Source: Chionis minor
Taxonomy: Eukaryota; Chordata; Aves; Charadriiformes; Chionididae
Reading direction: 5' to 3'
DNA: 64,000 nt
Assembly (NCBI GenBank): GCA_013398295.1
Contig: VZSF01010416.1
Coordinates: forward strand, 456,098 to 520,097
Part shown: one piece after another, positions 1 through 12,300 of the stretch
How positions within the stretch are numbered: the stretch's first letter is position 1
Layout of the letters: every line of letters begins with the position of its first letter
Position numbers and translations under genes: made by a program
Notes under the pieces: model-generated
Database searches by the model: none
What the model was told of the DNA's origin: nothing
Seen by the model: the letters and a program-made list of their open reading frames with translations, nothing else

Positions 1-3000
1 ATTGATTTCTAGCCATTGAAAAATAAAATAAAATTAAAAAAAAAAGAAACCAGAAACAACACATAATTCTAACAACAGTCACCTTCTTAGGGATCTGTAA
101 GAACTTTGCCAGACCAGCATATTCATAGAATAGCAAAAACACATGGAACTTTAGTATAATAAAGATGAATAAATGGCAGCTTCATGACAGATACTGTTGA
201 ATGGCTCGAATCTTCCCCTGCATTGCTGGCCAACCAGCAGATACTAAGAATATTTTGCTGTCTGCACTACTTTGGATGTGTATCGCCCAACTGAAGAATC
301 CAATAGCTGCTTCCAAATCGAGTTTCCTTAGACAAATATCTATATTTTCATTGCAGGCACTGCAAGGTCCGTATCTAAACTTATCACACATCCTTACATA
401 TAGGACGAAAGCCAACAAAGACAGAAAGCCTTCACAACATTCAACTTCATACACCTGGGCATTATGCATGCACTAAAAGTCAGCCTCAAGCTGACTGCTG
501 CCCAGGAGGACATCTCCGGCTTTAGTTTTCTGTCATTGACAACAAAATCGAGCCTATACCTCACCAAATTCCAGAACAATACCCTGCACTCTCCCTTAAT
601 CAATAGACACCTGTAATAGATGTTTTTCAACCCACAAACAACAGTTTCACCACTACTCTTCAGGGAGACGTCCTGGGTCCTTTAGGTGAGAGTAATTCTC
701 CTGTCCATCCCTCAGCCTGGAAGGGTGTCCTCGTCTATTGGACCTCTCTGCAGGTCTTAGAGGTCTTCGTATACAGCTTAGATCAAAGCCTTCCACATTT
801 TTCCAGCAAAGCATCTGTAAGACATGGCCTTTCTTTCCATCCAGACACTTGAAAACCCATCCAGACACTTGAAAACCCTATCTGTCTTTACCCGTTTGAG
901 TCCTTACATCGCCTTTTTTCCTGACCTTGAGATACACGATTATTTTGAGCACATTTCCCTCCAGACTCTTGCTATGAACCCCATTGTTTTGATGATCTTG
1001 CCTGTAGCTCCATTTTGCTCTTCTTTTCCTCTTTGGCTACCAAACCAAAACTATTTGTCTTCACCTCTTCAAGATCAACCTCTTTCTACTGATACTCTCT
1101 CATTTGGTATCAAAGGATTAATTTAAATTTCCAGTTGTCCCACGATACCTTCCTCACCCCTGGCTACACTTTTACAGAGAAATTCACTTGCTCGGTCTCC
1201 CTTGTTTTCTCCTACACCTCATTGCTTTTGGTGACTCTGTCTTAAAACTCTCCTCCACCTAAAATAAAACCCGCAAGAGGTTTGGCTGCCAGCCCACCAA
1301 GAGCACTAGAGTGGCAAAGTCCATATTCCCAATCTTTTTTTGTACGCACTCATTATCTCGGCGGCTGCTCAGCTGGAAGACCTTTGGGGTGATGCCTGCC
1401 TTTCTCATTCACAAATGCTTCTGTGCATTTGTGATGGATGCCACTGCATTACAAACCTGAATCTACAATTCATTCTTCTCCTATTCACCACACTGCTGTT
1501 GTCCAATCAAAAACCAGAGTCAGCATCAGCTGATTCAAGTAACTAATCACAAATTAATAACTAATGAAAAGTGTGTGCAGGCAGTTTATAAATTAACCTG
1601 TGGCATGGCCTGCGTTCCCATAAATTGTCCACTGAACAGTTATGAGGAGACTTAATGTCATTACAAAACAGTATTTTTTGTAATGAATAATTTGACCAGT
1701 TTAACACAACAGTTACGTCTGGGTATTTATTACACCAAATACACTCATTTAGAAAGCAGACATCCAAAACCACTTCATAATTTGCAATATGGCAGAGAGG
1801 ACTTAGTGGTTATCCACCCAAACAAAACAATTTCTTTTAGCAGAAGAGGGAATTTATTGGAAAGGAGAACTTGGAGAGTTCTTCTGCATTGATAACATAT
1901 ATTAGTTTCATATTTCTTAAATACACAAAGTGAAAAAATATGATCATATACTTAAAAAATTCAGTTCTATGCAATAAACTTCAGAAAATGAAGTATCTGG
2001 TTTTTAAAGACACATCCCGGATATTTGAGGATTTTCTTAACTTAGACTGTCAACTCTAATGCTCGATTATGGACAAGACAAGCTTTACAGGACCATTGCC
2101 TATCTGTAAATTTCAATATATTCTTGAATTCTTTTTTGATGTACATAAAAAAAAAACTTTAAGCATACTGTGATGATTTTAAGTGGATTTGAACAATAAA
2201 AGAAGAATGTTTACTGCCTGCCAGGGAAGCGCACCATTGTGTCTTCAAAAGGAAAAACACAAAACGTTGAGCAAAAAGCAGGAACAAAAGACGACCAGAG
2301 AGTGATAAATGCCTGGTATTTTAACTTGCTTGGCTGTGAGGTGTGACTGAACACAGCAAGAAAAAAGCAAGAGGGGACCAGCTGGAAAGAAATACTGAAA
2401 TGACAGTAGAATGAAATTGAACAAAATGGAATAGAAACAGCTCTTCTAGACTTGATCTGAGAAATACTGCATGGGCTCTAAGATACATATGCAAAAAGAC
2501 TGAAAATTTTCTAAGAAGCAGAACTAGCAAAAATATTTCAAATGTTAACATCCTGCATGTTGTTGCATTTTTTAAGACCAGGTATTATCAGTTCTAAGAA
2601 GCCAGGATAAATATTTATGGTGCAAAAAATGTTTGTTTAATCAGTTCTAGGAATTTTTTAAAACCCAAAAATTTGAAGTATCTCTGCTAGGAAGGAAGGA
2701 AAGAGGCCATTCAGTAACTCTGACCTATCAGCTCTTCAGGGAATCATCCTTCTGTATTCCCAGATTGCCATAAAACGTTATGAGAAACTGTGTCCTGAAT
2801 TTTTGGGTGGATCTAGGTCGAAACATGAAGGGTGGGTTCCATCAGTGGGAATATGTGTTTAGGATCCCAAGAGTTTTCATATTTGAATTACTAACCCACA
2901 CTTTCCCTGCAAATGTTAGCTATGAGGTTGTCCTACCTGCACGGTGACCTTAATGAAACACCACGTAGGAGAAGACAGTGCTTATGGGCAATAAGGGTGG

Positions 3001-4706
3001 GCAAACCTTGCTCGGAGACCATGAACTCCCTAGGCAGGGCTTATTTTTGGGGTTTTAACTTGTATGGCAGCTAAGCCACTTGGCTCTCAGCCCACAATTG
3101 CCTCAACAATTCGTTAACACAAATAAACCATAACAGTGAGGCACAAATTCATGATTTCAATCAGCACCTTCTGAGCTTGGTAGCACCACCTGAGATTTTA
3201 GAATTGTTGGTGATGCTACTTCCTCCTTAGTGTAGTATCTACAAGCACAGTAGCCTCCCCTCCTCTTGCAAATACACACCATCCTTTAGACCTTCACTCT
3301 CATGGAAGTCCAGGGGAGTTTTTTCCCTTTATCTGAACTGAGCCTAGATCAGGCCTCAACTTGGCAAGGGAACCACACCGAGCACACACAAAAAATGTAC
3401 ATTTGGGAAGAATCCTGACTTGTTTTCTTAAAGAAGAAAACTCTGCAGAGCACAGGACAGGAAATAATGTGCTCATGGGTGGTTTCCTCTTCCATAGCAG
3501 CTCATATGCTGCAGCTGAGACAACACATACGGCAGCACTGGAGTGGAGTTTCCCCAGATCCCTCAAATGGGGTTTCACAGCACTAAGAGAGCTGTAGCTG
3601 GAGGTAAACACATTTGTTTGAAGGTGCGTCCACTGAAGGTGGAAGAATTCAGGGCTCTTCTCCATAAGCTGGAGCTGGTTTTCTCAGTGGGATGTGCTAC
3701 TGCTTGCTCTCTGCTTTGAGAAGTGATAAGTCTGCTTTTCAGTAGGCTACTTGACGTATTTTCATTCTCTGTGGTTTCCTCACAGAAACCAGACACAAAG
3801 CCAGTGATGGATAGCCCCACACCAGAAGGCCATTTCAGCAGCCTACGCGGCAACGCCATACAGAGAGGAGGACGCTCAGCCCATGAAGTCAAACATAGCG
3901 GTGAAGATTGATCTCTTCTGGAATTCCTGCCTGATGCACTGACCATTAAGTTATGCAAACATGCTAATTCGCGACGCAGAATAAAGCAACTGCCTCCTGC
4001 CTTTCCAGGAATGTTTAATTTGGGGCCCAGCAGGGAGAAGACTTTCTGTTAACATGAACATTTTGTTAGTTTTAGCAACAGGGAATGTAAACTACAATGG
4101 AAAAAGTAATGAATGAATATTGAGAAGGAAGCTCAAGGTTAAAATTTGTGTCCTCTAATAAATCAAAATGTGTCTGAGGGGTTAGCAATGCAGGCACACA
4201 GATTTCAAGAATTATTTTGTTCTTTTGCAAAAGTCTGAAGTGTGCCAGGAGGTTTATTTGTGGTCCACTGTGCCCTGAGCACAGATCTCCAAAGTAAGCA
4301 GGAGCTCTAACTAAACAGGAATTAGGCACCTAAGTATCTCAGGAGACCTGAGCCTCTGCTCACAACTCACCATGGCATTGTACCTATCGGAGGAACTGTA
4401 CAAACCCAGACAGAAAACAATACCTGCTCAGAAGATCTGATAACGTAAATAAAGAGTGGATGAAAGGACGTGTTTGCACTTCCTTGGGGCTGCACTCAGA
4501 CTGCTGAAGGTGGGCCAAGATGATGCAGGCATTTCCAAAGGTCATATGGAGAGACTTTGTCAGACCTTGGAAAAACTCCTAGATGCTTAATCACCATTTT
4601 CCTTACACTCATTCCTTTCCCTGTCTCAATGTCTTTAGCACTCTGTCCACTTAAAAAGGTCTTGTCCATAAAAACAGTGGGTGTATCGTGTGATCACAGC
4701 TCTTAG
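1..4706. other. Non-coding stretch, no gene seen
   Basis: AT-leaning unique-looking DNA. Open frames on both strands are short, mutually overlapping and show no recognisable domain. A 20-bp tandem duplication lies at 837-876 and is listed separately. The run around 4318-4350 contains the word TTAGGCACCTAAGT, which resembles words seen in old amniote interspersed repeats, but the match is too short to classify. I see no RNA gene or promoter here. Confidence 0.6.
837..876. repeat. 20-bp tandem duplication (two perfect copies)
   Basis: Two head-to-tail identical 20-bp units lie at 837-856 and 857-876, each reading CCATCCAGACACTTGAAAAC. Two exact copies suggest a recent slippage or replication duplication. 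No coding role is supported. Confidence 0.9.
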
Positions 4707-4898
4707 GTAGTGAGACACTGGAACAGGCTGCCCAGGGAAGCTGTGGATTCCCCATCCCTGGAAGTGTTCAAGGACAGGTTGGATGAGGCTTTGAGCAACA
4801 TGGTCTCGTGGGAGGTGTCCCTGCACACGGCAGGGGGGTTGGAACTAGGTGATCTTTAAGGTCCCTTCCAACCTAAACCATTCTGTGATTCTATGATT
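4707..4898 (+). mobile_element. CR1 LINE, 3' tail fragment
   Basis: The segment matches the 3' untranslated end of avian CR1 as I know it. Diagnostic words include GACACTGGAACAGGCTGCC, AGCTGTGGATTCCCCATCC and GGTGATCTTTAAGGTCCC, ending in the ATTCTATG-type octamer tail (4888-4895). Only the last roughly 190 bp are present, as expected for the heavily 5'-truncated copies CR1 leaves. It closely resembles the tail of the longer copy at 34060-34245, so both probably belong to the same or sister subfamilies. It lacks coding sequence. Confidence 0.96.
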
Positions 4899-6667
4899 AT
4901 TATTCTGGTGTCTAATTCGATCCTCAAAGAGGGACAGTTGCAGAGAGAACACTGCAGGAGGAGGGACACTGGCGTCCACACAACAGAGCTACCAGCACAT
5001 CTCACCACGCCTTTAGCTTTCAGTGAGGACAACCCACTGCCCACCTTCTGTGCTTCTCCCATCTACAGCACCATGAACTCTTCAGTCACCCGATGACTTT
5101 CTAGCATGCCTCCAGTGCCCCCCAGCATCCTTTCATCTCCCAGAGCCAAGCTGCAACAAAGAGCTCATCCATCCCACTCTCCGGATTAGCTCCCCGCTTT
5201 TTTCTCCAGCTGCAGAGGCCAAGCGTTGATCCCTGCCTGAGATGCCGGATTCGGTCCTGTTTTTAACTGTCTTTGCCCCAGCCAGGAGCACGCTGCCTGC
5301 ACAGCCCGCAGCGCTCTGCTGACACAGCGCAGCGGAGGTGAGAGGGGTTTTCCCTTCCACCCTCTTCCAGAATTGCCAAGTGCTTTCTGCTAGATCAAAA
5401 GAGAAGCAAATTAGTCAATCACACCAGTGTCACGGCACGTCAGCTTCCCAGAACAGCTGTGCACGTGCTGCCAGCTAACCACAGGTGTAGCCTACTTCTA
5501 GAAGCAAAGCTATCCATCATCCCTGACATAAACCATCAAGCTTGGACAGAGAGGCCGCTCCAGCGTAGCACTGTTGTCTCTGGAGCAGAAGAGCCGCAGC
5601 AGACGTGATGCTCCAGCCCCACGTTTGTTGGCTTAGCCCTGGCTGGGCCGTGGAGAGCAGGCTGGAGCACACAGAAGTCACCGGTGGGTGCCCAGTGCGG
5701 TTTGGACACCCCATGCTGCAGAAACGTGGGCAGAAAGCACAGCAATCCTGCAGCTCGACGTTATTGTACACATTTTGTGCTGGGCAACCTTCCTGAACGG
5801 TGCTTGGCATCCTTGCCCCCTTTCCCATCGCATCTGGGCTTCTGGCTTTATTGGGAGTGATGACAGCCATGCTGTCCTGCGGGGCAGCCGCTCTGGGCAG
5901 CAGTGCAGCTGGGGAGTCCCGGCTCTGCCATGGCTGCTCAAGCCCCGTGACCACGTCACAGCCAGGGCACAAATTCCGCACGCCTGTGTACACCTCTCTG
6001 GCCAAAAATACCTTCCTCCCTCTCCCCTTGTCTCCTTTTAAAGCTTCACAGACTTGATGAGTTGGCTTTGGTTGAACATTATAAAATCAGTTTGTTATTT
6101 CTCTTGTGTGTGAGTGTGAACACAGAAATAAAGTGATGTGAAGGGCAGGAAATTCTTCTGGTTTACGTCTTCAGTGTTCAGCTGGATGTGCAAAGTGGGT
6201 GAGAAGGAACTTAATCACAGTGGTTTTGAGGTTTTCAGACTACGGGGAAAAGACTAAACTGCCTCCTGACCCTGATTTACATTAGGAGTTGAATCTGATG
6301 GTACAAATATCTCTATAGTGAACCTCCTCTGTAGCTACACCAACAACCAAGTTGGCATCTTCTCTCCCTTCCCCAACTGCTTTAATAGCGAAGACGCAGT
6401 GACAAAACAGACATCTTTTTTTAATAAACAGACCTAACTCCTTGTTATTACACGGCAACCAGCCCCAGGATGTTATCAAAACAGAGCCACACGTGTTGCT
6501 AGCAGCAGGCACACCATCTCCAGCCCCGCGCTCCAGCACTGTCAAACAACCTTCTTCGGAGGTAGCAAAGAGCAGGGAACCACTTCTGATCAGCTCGTGT
6601 CCCCAGCTCACATCGGCGTGCCTAAAAATAAACATGCTGCAGCCTGACAAGTAATTATATCTCATTG

Positions 6668-6890
6668 GCGCCCGGCGCTGTTCTCCCAGGGCGGAGGCAG
6701 GAGGCCAAGGCGAGGGGATCTGCTACCAGTCCATCCTCCCGCAGCTTCCCAGCAGCGAGGCGGGAGCTGGCGGAGAGGAGGGGGTACGCCACGCTATGCC
6801 AAAGCCCAGCTGTAATTCTCTGCCTGCGCTCAGCACGAGTTAAAACAGCTCTCTGTCATCTTCACTCGCTGTCGCGCTGAGGCCGAAGGA
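6668..6890. other. Small CpG-rich patch
   Basis: I count about 18 CpG dinucleotides in roughly 220 bp, in a GC-rich context that contrasts with the flanks. It falls at the edge of usual CpG-island length criteria. It could be an orphan island, a distal promoter, or a GC-rich avian patch with no function. No convincing exon or core promoter is visible next to it. Confidence 0.45.
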
Positions 6891-7159
6891 GACCCTGAAA
6901 TTGCACTCTGGTGGAGATCTGCCCCTGCTCATCCTGAACCTCACGAGACCAGCTCACAGCGCCTAAAACAGCCGTGCAAAAAAAAAAACAAACCCCACCC
7001 GCAGCCCCCAGCTCTCCGACAAGCAGTTCGGGCCATGCTGATGGATGCTGAGGTGGTTGCCTTCTCCGGAGTACGGCTCAGGTGGCCGCGTTCGTGTCTG
7101 GAGAGCAGAGCAGCATGAAAAATGGGAAGTCTCCCGCAAACAGGTCTCTGCTGCGTGAC

Positions 7160-7625
7160 ACCAATTGCTCTCGGCCAAGAATTATTGTGAGTGGAAAGCT
7201 CAAGTGGAGTTTGCTTCGAGCTTAATGAATTATGCTCATTTTCCAGCATATTGTTTTGGCTGATAAATCACAGCTTCATGCACCATTAGCATGTAATGAT
7301 TGGAATATTTAATCAAAGGCCAGCTTTTTGTATCGTTTACCTTTGAGAAACCAGATTTGCTCGCTGGAACAGTTTTGAACCATTACGCACGCTTATCAGC
7401 AAAAATCTTTGCTTTGTGTCAAGTGTTGCAATATTTAAAGCTGTTACAGCCAAGCAAGGTTTGGGAAGAATGAGTGGCTCGCTCAGCTTGACAAACGCAA
7501 AAGGATTTGTGATGTTATTTGAAAGGATTTCAGAAAAATCAAAGAAAAATTAGACAGAGAACAAACAGTTTTGCATTTACAATCAATTACTACAAATGCT
7601 CATTTGTTTTGGGTTTGGATCTCCG
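7160..7625. promoter_or_regulatory. Candidate conserved enhancer-like block
   Basis: This AT-rich block of about 460 bp is free of recognisable repeats and stop-poor coding. It holds many developmental transcription-factor words. These include overlapping homeodomain/POU-like TAATGAATTATGCTCAT (7223-7239), TGTAATGATTGG (7292-7303), a TCF/LEF-like ATCAAAGG (7312-7319) and a GATA-like TTATCA (7393-7398). Such clustering resembles vertebrate conserved non-coding elements. Conservation cannot be tested here, so this is inference from sequence texture. Confidence 0.35.
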
Positions 7626-9740
7626 AGTAAAGCCAAGACCCTTTTGTTCTAAATTCTGTAAGACATTGTTTTGAAGACAGAGTGGTGGTTTTTTGGTCGT
7701 TCGTTTTGTTCAGAGGATGCCTCTCTGACAGTAGCCGCCTCTCCGCCCCAGAGTCACCTCTTTGAGTCCTCAAGTCCACACTACAAGGCTGCCCTTGTGC
7801 CCCAAAGAGGAGCCCTCTTGCCAGAAAGTGTTTTGGTGCCCCACCAGAAACCCAATCCTCTTCTGAGTGACCGGGATGGATCAGATGCAGAGGGATTCAG
7901 CCGCTCTGCGGCGTGGTCCGTCAGCAGGGACCCTAAATTCAGCCCTGTCCGAGAGCGGGCTCTCAGTGGAGAAAGAGCATCTTCTCATGCCTTCTTTAAC
8001 TCAGCGTGTAGGCAGTCACGAAAGAGTTGGCAAGAAGGCTCTCTGTGCTTGAACATACTTTCCTCTTGTATCTGTTTACACTTGAAAAAGGGGAGAAAAA
8101 AAAACCCTCACTTGTTTCTGCCTCATGCTTTCAAAACCCCGAAAAAAACCCATTTGGAAATAGTTTGTCAACAAAAGTATAGAGCTATTAAAAGCTAAAA
8201 AGTAAAAACACCTCCTACAGCAGGGTGAATCAAAGGTATGTAAAACTGAATACAAATTTGAACTTAAACAGGGTTTCATAACTCCCTCCTGAGTACAGTT
8301 TGTGCTCCTGGATAGGAATGAAGTCTCATATTTCCAGAGCAGTGGGTGCTTTTGTTTGCTTCTTGAAATGCTTGGTTGAACAGCAGTGCAGAGCTGTAAA
8401 AATAGGTTTATTTTAATGTGCTTTATGGGTCTGATTGTTAACAGAAAAGGCCCGAGGGCTGTGTGAGTCTGTGCTTGTGCACTTCTACACTAAACTTTTA
8501 TGTGTGTGATCTCCCACACTGTGTAAATGGTGTATGTGGCCACATGAACCACTTGTTGTGGCCCAAACAAGCTTCTGTTCAGGCACAGCAACAACAGCCA
8601 CAGTGTCAGTGTGGTGGCCACTGGCACCCGTGTGCTAGTGGATCTCCACCTTCCAAAACCCAGGCACTAAGGGACCTAGAAGCACGGGCGAAGTAGCACA
8701 TGTGCAGAACACATAGGTACAACTGAGATATCTAACATTGGGCAATGAAAGGGAAAATGTTTCTACCTGTCATTCCCCTTGTAAGTCGTATTTTCCTTCT
8801 CTCCAATTTCTTCTGCCTTTAAACCCATGGCAAGAACCCCAGATGTGAACTCCCAAATTTTTTGGGTTTCCATGTACAGATCCAGTCTGGATCAAATTAA
8901 GTCAGATCTTCTGCAGTGAGTCAAAACAAGAAAGACAGAACTCAGCTTTCTGATGACAGCAGTGCTGTTAATCTTGCCCTGGACCCAACTTTTCTGCTTC
9001 AGTCCACTCTGCTTATGAACATTTGCCTTCCAAGGCAAATGCAAAGAGATTTCTTCCCAAATGAAGAAAAGGAGATGAAGCCCACTTGAAATAGCAGAAG
9101 TTGCAATACCAGACCATATACCTTCGGCCAATAGCTGCATGTTGCAACTTTCAAACATGTCGCTAAAGGGCTGTCGTCCACAGTGGGTCTGTTGGACTGC
9201 ACACGTCTCCAAACCACCACATGTGGCTCCAGAGACATCAAAAGAATAGCCAAAAGACAGCATCCATCTCATGCTTTCTTGATTCTTTACATCAACGTTA
9301 CTGTGCTTAGCACAGTAGACAGATTTATGCTTGCCACACAGAGGAGAAATAAAAATGAAATCAATTTCATTTCTTCTATGGTGACAGTTCTCCAGCTCAC
9401 CCAAGTTGAGTTTTCCGGAAAGCTTTCTACCATAACTGTTCATAACTGTTCTTGTTGGGACTAGAAGATAGCAATGTCTTTTTCTTATTCAAAGAAAAAG
9501 GAATGGAATTAGTTTGCTGAAGGCTTCCAGCTCCTAAGGGGCCGGCACACTGATAGGCTTTCCAGACCTTGGCACAGTCTCCCTGTACTTTCCCTGGAAA
9601 ATGTTTTCCCCTGACAAAATGTCCTGGTTTTGAACCCTTGTAGCACGGCTCGACTCGAACCCAGAAGCCACCAACAGACAAGAGAACTCTGATTTGTGCT
9701 CCATGCTCAAAGAGCCATGGAAATCCATAAACATCCATGT

Positions 9741-9787
9741 CCTAGGTCTCTGGATCAGACAGATCTCTCTGATCACAGAGTCTAGGA
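9741..9787. repeat. Imperfect inverted repeat (hairpin)
   Basis: The left arm CCTAGGTCTCTGGATCAG pairs, with a mismatch and a bulge, with the right arm whose reverse complement begins CCTAGACTCTGTGATCAG. The loop is only a few bases. The stem is about 20 bp, short for a typical microRNA precursor, and no known RNA family is recognised. Confidence 0.5.
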
Positions 9788-10739
9788 GACACTCTCTCAA
9801 TTGTCCTCCATGTCCTCTTGAGGGGCCAATCATCATCTTTGCCTATCTGATCAGCTGGTTCTTTCTTCCAAATCCCCTATCAAGCATACTGCAGGCAGAA
9901 GCTACACAGAAAGCAGATGATGACACAGCCTCACACACAAGATACTCAATATGATAGGCAAAATGAGGTTCACGTTATCTTTCTTTATTTGTTTTGACAA
10001 CAGTTTTATTGTGAAGGTTTCTCAGGGACAGGACAAAGGTTTTCTTCTCAGTCAGAGATAGGGGAGCCCATCCTTCAGGATACCCAGGGAATGAGAGACT
10101 TTAGTTCAAACCTGCCTGACTAAAAGGTGGTATCAAAAAAGCCCTACAAGTTGGCTGTTGCCCTCTGAACTTGTGCAGGATGGACAGGTCTCTTCTTCGA
10201 ACTGATCAAAAATTTCATCCTGAATCACAGTAGTTTTCCCAGAGCTTTATCAAGACCAATATACTTCTCCCAAAAGCTTCCGCGTCAAAGAGTGAGCGTT
10301 TTCCAGCATCATCAATGAAAACATTTTTCAGCAAGTTCCCTCTCATCTCTCTGAAGTTATCTGCATTTCACACCCATATTCCTATAAGAAAAGCAATGAG
10401 GTTTGCGCCTCATTTTGCAGGTGGACTGGGGAGCTCGGACAGATTGCTCTGTGACCTGCTTAGTGGCAATGGCAGAGAATTCATGTCCTGACTTCACATC
10501 ACTCGCTCTGAGTCCTTAGATGTGCTCATTCTCTAGGCAACTTTAGCCTGAAACATCTAACCACAGACCTGGAAATTATTTTATATATATTATCAGAACT
10601 GTTGTTAATCACACCCACTCTCTTATAGTATGGCCTGTAAAACAAGAATAGAGAGTGAAGAGGACTTCCTACTTCCCCTACGCTGGCAGCAAATGCATTT
10701 CCTGTGTTACGGAGCTATATATTTCACTGGGAAGGGATG

Positions 10740-10905
10740 CTCTCTAGTGGTTAGAGCACGAGACTGGAAAAATGAGATCTTAAAATTTTCACTTCCTGTC
10801 TCTCCTATCAGTATTCTGCCTACAAGGAGGCAACTCATCCCATGTCACTGTGCCCCGGTTTCCCTACATGACTGTGGCCCACAGCAATCCCTCTGCTCTA
10901 TGGGG
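10740..10905 (+). mobile_element. MIR-like SINE fragment (tRNA-derived)
   Basis: The left end (10745-10767) reads AGTGGTTAGAGCACGAGACTGG, cut here for length: the tRNA A-box region typical of MIR and related amniote SINEs. The body decays, but CTGTGCCCCGGTTTCCCTAC (10848-10867) matches the conserved MIR phrase that follows the core. The expected B-box region is unrecognisable. Length and divergence fit an ancient inactive copy. A related CORE-SINE family is the main alternative. Confidence 0.65.
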
Positions 10906-11293
10906 AAGGCTTAAATGATGTTTGGAGGGGAGGTTTTGGGATAAAGCTAAGCACTGTCACCAAGTTGCATTAGATCACAAGTTGGGAAAAAGTGAAAACT
11001 GGTACAAAGGAAGAGAGAAGGGTTTGAAATGCTCTTGTCAGATCTTTCCCCCCTTTTTCCTTTAAGTCACAGAAACTGTTCATTAACTTGATTGCTCCTT
11101 ATCTTTACCTAAGGCATCACAGATTTTTATATAATTAAAATTTCCTTGACAATTGCCAAGGATTTACAATGTGAAATGTTTCAATTTTTCTTACATTATG
11201 TCTTGGCATCAAAGAATCTCAACTCGTTTCCTAAGTATGGGATAAAGATGATTTCTAGTGGGAGACAAATGAATCAAGACCTTGACACCCCTA

Positions 11294-11335
11294 TTTTTTT
11301 TCTTTCTCCTTTTCTTTTCCTTTCCTTCTTTTTTT
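11294..11335. repeat. Polypyrimidine tract
   Basis: A run of about 42 bases made almost entirely of T and C, simple sequence with no further structure. Confidence 0.85.
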
Positions 11336-12243
11336 AAATACATCTGGTTATTATTGAACAGAGGCTTTCATGTTTTAATGATAAATTGTCTTCTCCCGCT
11401 GTAACAATGTCCCCAGACGGCTTGTCTTGGCTGAAATGTCTTCTAAGAGCATCTGCTTTTGATCTATAGGGGTTTTAAATCTTTGGATCTAATCTCTAGC
11501 CTGACTGACTTGAAAGCTGATTTCCACAAAAGCAGAGTGTGAAACTTGTACAAACCCTTTAGTGGAATCATTTGAAATTGTTTAAAAGACTGTATTGACA
11601 ATACTCAGTATGCCCTCATGAGTTTTCTTCTGCATATTTACATATATACACATGTATATAAAAATATAAGAAGGAGACATAAGAAAGGAATTTCTTTTAA
11701 CAAATGCTTCAGTGGTATTTCCATGTAATCTGCATATGTTGTGGCTTACTACTCTAATAAAGAAGGACTGGAAGCTTTCCAGAGCACAATATTTATGCCA
11801 TGTATATCAATTAAGATAATTGCCAATTATATTGATATGTCAATTAAAGTCAAGTGACTTTTAAAAGAGTTATGCCTGCTATTAATTTAGTTATATGCAT
11901 ACACTGTAAGCGTATTTATAAGGGTTGATCTTAAATTTCTCAATATTGTTCCCATCCAGTACATCCAGCACATAACCACCGTGTTCATTTTGCTCCTTCC
12001 GGTCCGCTTCAGGCTGCAGCTCACCGAGCTCTATAAAGACAGAGCAGACAAAATCCAGCACAGCGCTCTCTCCCTTGGTGGCACGCTGTTGGCACACTGT
12101 CTGCCTTCATTTGAAGCACGCCGAGTAGATTTTGATTTCACCCCAGCACAAATGAAAATAGGAGCTGGCTAGTATATGCATGAGATTTCTGTGGCTAAGT
12201 AGAAACCACTGTGGTCAAATGGAAGAGAACCTCGTAATACTGC

Positions 12244-12300
12244 AATATATATATATATGTATATATTTATACACACATTTGTGTGTGCTTGTGTGCATGT
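12244..12300. repeat. AT / TG compound microsatellite
   Basis: An alternating AT run passes into TATATTTATACACAC and then TGTGTG-rich sequence. It is purine-pyrimidine alternating simple sequence and likely length-polymorphic. Confidence 0.85.

Larger units (their letters stand above)
4899..10739. other. Non-coding stretch, no gene seen
   Basis: No supported gene. GC-richer patches lie around 5500-5980 and 6668-6890. An AT-rich block at 7160-7625 has the texture of a conserved enhancer. The longest open frames (7671-8198 plus, 8892-9443 minus, 5517-6005 minus) encode compositionally random-looking peptides with no domain I recognise. An imperfect hairpin lies at 9741-9787. The rest of the stretch is unremarkable. 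Confidence 0.55.

Noticed and set aside
5517..6005. Open frame of 162 codons on the minus strand, with three other frames open in the same place
   Set aside because: Simultaneous openness in several frames and both strands points to base composition, not coding.
7671..8198. Open frame of 175 codons on the plus strand
   Set aside because: Serine-rich, compositionally mixed peptide ending in lysine-rich A-run translation. No family recognised. The GC-richer DNA simply has fewer stops.
8892..9443. Open frame of 183 codons on the minus strand
   Set aside because: No recognisable domain or codon pattern, and no promoter or splice context. One open run of this size is not exceptional across six frames of 64 kb.
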